A stretch of 64,000 nt of DNA from contig NZ_PJMW01000002.1 in NCBI RefSeq assembly GCF_002846365.1, positions 372,001-436,000 on the forward strand, written 5' to 3'. Both the position numbers and the translations under genes were made by a program. The notes beneath the pieces are model-generated. The model had not been told where the DNA came from. It made no database searches and saw only the letters and a list, made by a program, of their open reading frames with translations. Within the stretch, counting starts at the first letter, position 1, and the number at the start of each line of letters is the position of its first letter. This DNA is from Nocardia fluminea (GTDB lineage Bacteria; Actinomycetota; Actinomycetes; Mycobacteriales; Mycobacteriaceae). Of this stretch, positions 58,372 to 64,000 are shown piece after piece.

Positions 58372-58383
58372 CTTCCACGAAAA

Positions 58384-58418
58384 GCGCCGCCGCACCGGTA
58401 TCCGGAGCGGCGGCGCTG
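58384..58418 (-). terminator. Terminator of the rph-rdgB transcript (possibly bidirectional)
   Basis: An 11-bp GC stem (58384-58394 with 58408-58418) continues as a CCGG/CCGG helix with a TAT loop. Read on the minus strand it is followed by TTTT, so it best serves rdgB; it also lies 12 nt after the DUF3817 stop. Confidence 0.8.
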
Positions 58419-58433
58419 TCGTTGTGTGGCCGG

Positions 58434-59039
58434 TCAGGCCAGGGCGGCCAGGGCCGGGATGAGCTGGGTGAGAGCCCGGCCGCGGTGGGAGACCGCGTCC
58501 TTCTCGGCGGGGGTGAGTTCGGCGGCGCTACCGGTACCGCCCTCGGGCAGGAACAGCGGGTCGTAGCCGAAACCGCCGTCGCCGTGGGGTTCACGGGCGA
58601 TGGTGCCCGGCCACTCGCCGCGCACCACCGTGGTCGTGCCGTCGGGCAGGACCAGCGCGCAGGTGGAGACGAAGCGACCGCCGCGACGCTCGTCCGGGAC
58701 GTCGCCCAGCTGGGCGAGCAACAAGGTGTTGTTCGCCGCGTCGTCGCCGTGTCCGCCTGCCCACCGCGCGGACAGCACACCGGGCATCCCGTTCAGCGCG
58801 TCGACCTCGATACCGGAATCGTCTGCCACGCAAGGCAATCCGGTGGCGACCGCACCGTCACGTGCCTTCGCGATCGCGTTCTCCTCGAAAGTGGCGCCGG
58901 TCTCGGGCGCCTCCTCGTACGGGGGCACCTCGTTCAGGCTCACCAATTCGATTCCGGCTACCCCGGCGTCATCGAGAATCCGGCGAAGTTCCTTCAGCTT
59001 CTTGGCATTTCGGCTGGCGACCAGCACACGCACGGCCAC
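58434..59039 (-). CDS. rdgB: RdgB/HAM1 non-canonical purine NTP pyrophosphatase
   Basis: This 201-residue enzyme hydrolyses dITP, ITP and XTP to monophosphates and keeps them out of nucleic acids. Motifs are VLVASRNAKKLKELRRIL (SxNxxK-type substrate loop), ETGATFEENAIAKA, VADDSGIEVDALNGMPGVLS, and GFGYDPLFLPEGG with ELTPAEKDAVSHRGRAL. GTG at 59039 lies 2 nt after the rph stop, so the two are coupled as in M. tuberculosis (Rv1340-Rv1341). Confidence 0.93.
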   Translation of the reverse strand: MAVRVLVASRNAKKLKELRRILDDAGVAGIELVSLNEVPPYEEAPETGATFEENAIAKARDGAVATGLPCVADDSGIEVDALNGMPGVLSARWAGGHGDDAANNTLLLAQLGDVPDERRGGRFVSTCALVLPDGTTTVVRGEWPGTIAREPHGDGGFGYDPLFLPEGGTGSAAELTPAEKDAVSHRGRALTQLIPALAALA

Positions 59040-59041
59040 GA

Positions 59042-59806
59042 CTACTTCTTCGCGGACAGCTCGGGCAGGGTGCCCGGATACGGCAGTGCCAGCGCTTCCT
59101 TCTGGATCGCGAACAACCGCTCGGCACCGGCGAACGCCGAGTCCAGCATCTTGTCCAGCGTCGAGCGGGGGAACGTCGCGCCTTCGCCGGTGCCCTGGAT
59201 CTCGACCAGAGTTCCGGTGTCGGTGGCCACCACGTTCATGTCGACCTCGGCCCGCGAGTCTTCCTCGTAGGGCAGGTCGAGACGAACGCGCCCATCCACC
59301 ACACCCACACTGACCGCGGCGATCATGCACGAAATCGGCTGCGGATCAGCCAGTTTGCCTGCGGCGGCCAGATAGGTCACCGCGTCCGAGAGCGCCACAT
59401 AGGCGCCGGTGATCGCGGCGGTGCGCGTGCCACCGTCGGCCTGCAGCACATCGCAGTCGAGCGCGATCGTGTTCTCGCCGAGCGCGGCCAGGTCGATGCA
59501 GGCCCGCAACGAGCGCCCGATCAGCCTGCTGATTTCCTGCGTCCGCCCCCCGACCTTGCCCTTCACCGATTCCCGCCCACTACGCGTGTGCGTGGCCGCG
59601 GGCAGCATCGCGTACTCCGCGGTAAGCCACCCCAACCCCGAATCCCGGCGCCACGGCGGCACCCCCTCGGTGACGCTCGCGGTACACATCACCCGCGTCT
59701 GCCCGAATTCCACCAGCACCGACCCCGCCGGGTGCGTGGTGAATCCCCGAGTGATCTTCACGTCGCGGAGTTCGTCATCCGCCCTACCATCAGCTCGTCT
59801 AGACAC
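59042..59806 (-). CDS. rph: Ribonuclease PH
   Basis: This 254-residue phosphorolytic 3'-5' exoribonuclease finishes tRNA 3' ends. Motifs are [96 protein letters not shown] and [16 protein letters not shown]. The GTG at 59806 gives the normal N-terminus ([10 protein letters not shown]); GTG 59815 is three residues earlier. No clear ribosome binding site precedes either. Upstream, tandem repeats and a palindromic element separate it from the phosphodiesterase gene, which is directly next to rph in M. tuberculosis. Confidence 0.94.
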   Translation of the reverse strand: MSRRADGRADDELRDVKITRGFTTHPAGSVLVEFGQTRVMCTASVTEGVPPWRRDSGLGWLTAEYAMLPAATHTRSGRESVKGKVGGRTQEISRLIGRSLRACIDLAALGENTIALDCDVLQADGGTRTAAITGAYVALSDAVTYLAAAGKLADPQPISCMIAAVSVGVVDGRVRLDLPYEEDSRAEVDMNVVATDTGTLVEIQGTGEGATFPRSTLDKMLDSAFAGAERLFAIQKEALALPYPGTLPELSAKK

Positions 59807-59839
59807 AGCCGACACACTAGCGCGTGCCCCCCACTCCAC

Positions 59840-59969
59840 GCCCAGCCACACCGAACCGCCCGAAGCCCGCACACCTACCGCACTCCCAGCGACTCCACAC
59901 ACCCGAAGTCCGCAGCCCTACCGCAATCCCAGCGACTCCACACACCCGAAGTCCGCAGCCCTACCGCAC
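59840..59969. repeat. Three-copy 43-44 bp tandem repeat upstream of rph
   Basis: The units are 59840-59883 (44 bp, diverged), 59884-59926 and 59927-59969 (43 bp, one mismatch between them). Each begins CCCAGC and contains CCGAAG and CTACCGCA. They lie 34 nt or more upstream of the rph start, within its likely 5' untranslated region. There is no gene in 59807-60225 on either strand that can be supported. Confidence 0.85.
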
Positions 59970-60024
59970 TGGCCGGCCCCACCGTTCAACCCCAGGTCCG
60001 CCATGACCGCACCACCAGCCACCG

Positions 60025-60175
60025 CACTCCCGACCCTTAGGGAGGGACGGCCACGAAGTGGCCGGTCCGCGGCCGGCCCGCCGGTCAGCCGCCGCGAAGA
60101 TGCGACGAAGGAGCGATTCGCGGCGGCTGACCGGCGGGCCAATCAGGGCCGCGGACACGCGCGCGCCAGCGCGCC
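60025..60175. repeat. Long-palindrome intergenic element, copy 2
   Basis: This is a 151-bp copy of the element at 57401-57546. The inner stem is a perfect 24 bp (60075-60098 with 60117-60140); the outer stem of 9 bp (60066-60074 with 60147-60155) is separated by a 6-nt right-side bulge. The 18-nt loop holds the same core GCGACGAAGGAGC. The right flank again has GCGCGCCAGCGC (25/29 identity to copy 1). It lies between the phosphodiesterase stop and the rph tandem repeats. Confidence 0.8.
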
Positions 60176-60225
60176 AATAAACACAGCGTCAAACCTTCTG
60201 GGACTACCGAACCCCGGTCCAACCC

Positions 60226-60990
60226 CTACAGATCGAACGACTCCCCCGGCGAAACCGCATGCACCGGCCCCGCAAAAGCAGCCTTGGCCTCCGCGATCAC
60301 ATCCTCCCGCGAAGTCCACGGCGGAATATGCGTCAACAGCAGTTCCTTGGCCCCCGCCCGAGTAGCGATCTCCCCCGCCTCGGTCCCCGAAAGATGGATC
60401 CCCGGAGGACGATTCGCCGGATCATGGGTCCACGACGCCTCAGCCATCAGCACATCCGCACCCTGCGCCAATTCGACCACCGCATCGCACATCGCCGTAT
60501 CACCGGTGTAGACGAAGACCCGCCCGTCGGCCGCGGTGATCCGCAGCCCGTAGGACTCCGGCGGGTGGAACATCCGCCGAGCTTCGACCGTATGACCGGG
60601 CCCGAACGGGATCGGAGTGTTCTCGACCCACGCCTGCGAGTCGATCACATCGGACCAGTCGTCGGTCTCGCCGCCGATTTCCGCGGAGGCATTGCCGATC
60701 CGCAGCGCGGCATCGGAGGGCCCGCGCACCACCGCCTTGCCGGTCGGCGGATTCGGGTGGTAGCGACGCCACACCAGCAGCGCGGGCAGATCCAAGCAGT
60801 GATCCGCGTGCAGATGGGTGAGGAAGATGTCGACGTCGGCCGGGTTCATGTGCTTCTGCAACGCGCCGAAAATGCCGGGACCGAAGTCGATGACTGTCGG
60901 CCGCATATCAGGGCCCGTCAGCAGGTAGCCCGACGCTGGGGAATCCGGGCCGGACACGCTGCCCGAGCACCCGAGGACGGTAAGGCGCAT
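60226..60990 (-). CDS. Rv1339-like metallo-beta-lactamase-fold cyclic nucleotide phosphodiesterase
   Basis: This 254-residue MBL-fold enzyme has the metal motif HLHADH at 59-64, preceded by IDFGPGIFGALQKHM, and later His/Asp ligands in MFHPPESYGLRI, VYTGDTAMCDAV and LLLTHIPPW. It is the orthologue by position and sequence of M. tuberculosis Rv1339, reported as an atypical class II cAMP phosphodiesterase. The ATG at 60990 is chosen over a start 33 nt upstream because it begins the first strand (MRLTVLGCSGS). In mycobacteria murI lies directly before it; here the rhomboid gene does. Confidence 0.88.
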   Translation of the reverse strand: MRLTVLGCSGSVSGPDSPASGYLLTGPDMRPTVIDFGPGIFGALQKHMNPADVDIFLTHLHADHCLDLPALLVWRRYHPNPPTGKAVVRGPSDAALRIGNASAEIGGETDDWSDVIDSQAWVENTPIPFGPGHTVEARRMFHPPESYGLRITAADGRVFVYTGDTAMCDAVVELAQGADVLMAEASWTHDPANRPPGIHLSGTEAGEIATRAGAKELLLTHIPPWTSREDVIAEAKAAFAGPVHAVSPGESFDL

Positions 60991-61059
60991 GCCCCCATGC
61001 TGCCACGACGTGCTGGTGCTCACTGCAGGATCCCCCCAATTTCCAGACCGGATCCCCGG

Positions 61060-61773
61060 TTACCGCGTTGGTAGTGCGCGGCCGACCGATGCTCCACGGC
61101 GGCGTCGACGTTCATCTGACGAGAGTACCCAGCCCGCGAGCACTCCACCCACCGCCCCGAAAAGATGGCCCTGCCAAGAAATTCGAGGGTCGCTCGGCAG
61201 CACGCCCCACAGCATCGACCCGTAGAACACGAGGATCACCAGCCCCACCGCGATCTGGCCCACATTGCGCGCGAACCACCCGCGGCAGATCAGGTACGTC
61301 AGCCAGCCGAACACGATCGACGACGCTCCGACGTGCACACTTCCCACCGACCCCGTGAGCCAGGTGCCGACGCCCGCAATCACCCAGATGATCGCCGTCG
61401 CCGCGATCCCCCGTCCGATCCCGGAGAGCAACACGAGAAAACCGAGCACGAGCAACGGCAGCGTGTTGGCGAACAGGTGGTCCCACCCGCCGTGCAACAG
61501 CGGCGCCCACAGAATCCCGTCGAGCCCGGACACCTCGCGCGGCTCGATTCCGGCCGCGTCGAGTTCGCCGACCGATCCGGGTGGCGAATCGTAGGAGAGC
61601 ACCATGTCGACGCCCTCGATCACGTAGAGCGCCCCCACGAACCCCAGAATCCCCACCGCGGCCCGAATCCACGAACCGCCTCGCGACGAGCCGATGCCCG
61701 AACTCGCGTTACCGCGTAGCCCCGAGATCCGATCAGGATCGAACGAGGCACCCACCCCACCGCTCACCGACAT
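61060..61773 (-). CDS. Rhomboid family intramembrane serine protease
   Basis: This 237-residue protein has six or seven membrane helices. The catalytic Ser is Ser151 in HVGASSIVFGWL and the His is His203 in WQGHLFGAVGGVLAG, with the family motif LHGGWDHLFANTLPLLVLG. It cleaves membrane-protein substrates within the bilayer. It corresponds to M. tuberculosis Rv1337. The ATG at 61773 has GGAG 8 nt upstream. It lies 71 nt downstream of cysM. Confidence 0.92.
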   Translation of the reverse strand: MSVSGGVGASFDPDRISGLRGNASSGIGSSRGGSWIRAAVGILGFVGALYVIEGVDMVLSYDSPPGSVGELDAAGIEPREVSGLDGILWAPLLHGGWDHLFANTLPLLVLGFLVLLSGIGRGIAATAIIWVIAGVGTWLTGSVGSVHVGASSIVFGWLTYLICRGWFARNVGQIAVGLVILVFYGSMLWGVLPSDPRISWQGHLFGAVGGVLAGWVLSSDERRRRRGASVGRALPTR

Positions 61774-61844
61774 CGCCTCCACTCCGGCAAGGGACCGTCG
61801 AACAGCCCGTTGACCAGAGCGTACCGAAGCACAGTGCCATCGCG

Positions 61845-63087
<1,243 letters not shown>

Positions 63088-63124
63088 GGGGACTCCTCGG
63101 GGGTGGTGACTTGGCTCGGACGGT

Positions 63125-63538
63125 TCAGTAGGAATCGACGATGCGCACCGGTTCTTCGGTGACCTCGCCGTCGACGATGCGGTAGCTGCGCAGTTCGTGC
63201 TCCCGCGGGTCGCGCGTGGACACCAGCACATAGTGTGCGTCCGGTTCGGCGGCGTAGGAGATGTCGGTGCGGCTCGGATAGGCCTCGGTGGCGGTGTGCG
63301 AGTGGTAGATGACGACCGGTACTTCGTCGGCGTCGTCCATCGCGCGCCACACGCGCAGCTGTTCACCGGAATCGAACCGGTAGAAGGTGGGTGAGCGTTC
63401 GGCGTTGACCATCGCGACGAAGCGTTCCGGCCGGTCGCTGCCCTCGGGACCGGCGATGATGCCGCAGGCCTCGTCCGGGTGGTCGGCGCGCGCGTGCGCC
63501 ACCATCGCGTCAACGAGATCGGCCCTGATCACCAGCAC
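63125..63538 (-). CDS. mec: Mec, JAMM-family CysO-cysteine metalloprotease
   Basis: This 137-residue zinc protease has the complete JAMM motif: Glu23 (PDEACGII) and H79-S-H81-x10-D92 (YHSHTATEAYPSRTD). In M. tuberculosis Mec cuts the CysO-cysteine adduct to release cysteine. GTG at 63538 follows GGAAAGGG; earlier in-frame starts add residues unlike the family. It may also trim the extra C-terminal Ala of this CysO. It is first in the mec-cysO-cysM-rhomboid cluster. Confidence 0.93.
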   Translation of the reverse strand: MLVIRADLVDAMVAHARADHPDEACGIIAGPEGSDRPERFVAMVNAERSPTFYRFDSGEQLRVWRAMDDADEVPVVIYHSHTATEAYPSRTDISYAAEPDAHYVLVSTRDPREHELRSYRIVDGEVTEEPVRIVDSY

Positions 63539-63785
63539 TTGTCGGCCCTTTCCACATCCTGCATGCGTGCTGTCGAGCACCTTCCTCGACAACGACCCAC
63601 CCTATTCGGGTATTCCGCAGGGCACACACTCCGGTCCCGGCCGGGCCGTCACCGCAGGTCCGCGAGGCCGATGCGGGGACGTATCAGCGGGCGCTCCGGG
63701 CCGCGTGGCACGGCGATCACGGCGATCGCCAGTGTGTCCGGACGACGCCGACGGCGGACGAACGCAGCCGCCGCTCGGGACGCGA

Positions 63786-64000
63786 TCAGCGCGGAAACAG
63801 GTCGTGGTACGCGGGGATTCCGGCAATCGAGGTCGCGCTGAGCACCGCGTCGACGATGGCACGTTCGACAACCACGGCGGCGGCCGTACACAACTGATCG
63901 AGCAGGAGCAGGTCGGCGGGGAAAGCCGCGGGTAACGCGGTGGGCGCGACCTCTCTCGCCCCGGTCGACAGGGCGAAGAGCGTGTCACCGTCGAGCGGGG
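63786..64000 (-). CDS. C-terminal part of a P1/DmpA family peptidase (Rv1333-like)
   Basis: The last 70 residues are visible, starting PLDGDTLFALSTGARE and ending PAYHDLFPR, with AAAVVVERAIVDAVLSATSI near the end. This is the conserved C-terminus of the S58 (DmpA, L-aminopeptidase/D-esterase) family, whose members self-cleave at a Gly-Ser outside this window. M. tuberculosis Rv1333, directly before mec, is the positional match. The gene runs off the window. The 247 bp between it and mec show nothing clear. Confidence 0.82.
   Translation of the reverse strand, partial: PLDGDTLFALSTGAREVAPTALPAAFPADLLLLDQLCTAAAVVVERAIVDAVLSATSIAGIPAYHDLFPR

Noticed and set aside
59840..59969. Tandem repeats considered as a CRISPR array
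   Set aside because: The units are contiguous with no unique spacers and there are no cas genes in the window.
63539..63785. Arg/Pro-rich open frames between mec and the P1 peptidase end
   Set aside because: The P1 peptidase C-terminus on the minus strand explains 63786-64000. The remaining frames look like shadows without start signals.

Overview
The window is high-GC actinobacterial chromosome, most likely Nocardia or a close relative in the mycolate-forming Mycobacteriales. The evidence is a yrbEAB-mceABCDEF operon, a FadD32-like fatty acyl-AMP ligase beside a KasA-like synthase, an LprD/DUF3817 pair, a CysO-CysM-Mec module, frequent GTG/TTG starts and a compact 16S-23S-5S operon with no tRNA in the spacer. 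The genus call is inference; the 16S gene at 23819-25338 could settle it.

Layout. 1-12.6 kb: mixed genes (GNAT, TerD-AIM24 fusion, membrane protein, HD protein, long-chain-type acyl-CoA dehydrogenase, DUF4254 and Rv3235-family proteins, DUF72, MFS), ending in a coupled L,D-transpeptidase/LytR-CpsA-Psr cell-wall pair. 12.6-17 kb: a lipid cluster of FAAL and ketoacyl synthase (minus) divergent from an acyl-ACP desaturase (plus). 17-20 kb: a PAS-GGDEF diguanylate cyclase, a DUF574-type methyltransferase and a secreted YdcF protein. 20.1-25.8 kb: one rRNA operon on the minus strand with a recognisable promoter, boxA-like sites, a 23S processing stem and a terminator. 26-34 kb: MarR regulator, small membrane protein, EthA-like Baeyer-Villiger monooxygenase, second YdcF protein, GMC oxidoreductase, VIT-family transporter and CPA1 antiporter. 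34-42 kb: a complete eight-gene mce lipid-import operon with overlapping genes, followed by a proline-rich membrane protein. 42-57.4 kb: ChaA, PhoU-like, secreted nuclease, PAP2, several regulator-oxidoreductase pairs, an EmrB-type efflux pump with its TetR, a sigma factor, an SDR and a GlxA-type regulator. 57.5-64 kb: a block matching M. tuberculosis Rv1333-Rv1343c (P1 peptidase, mec, cysO, cysM, rhomboid, cAMP phosphodiesterase, rph, rdgB, DUF3817, lprD) but without murI.

The most unusual signal is a pair of about 146-151 bp intergenic elements (57401-57546 and 60025-60175). Each carries a very long perfect stem whose sequence differs between copies through compensatory changes, around an invariant 13-nt loop core that contains AAGGAG. 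Other points of note are an internal start that could release a free AIM24 protein, a CysO ending GGA instead of GG, a probable ATA start codon at 45205, and several well-formed operators and promoters.
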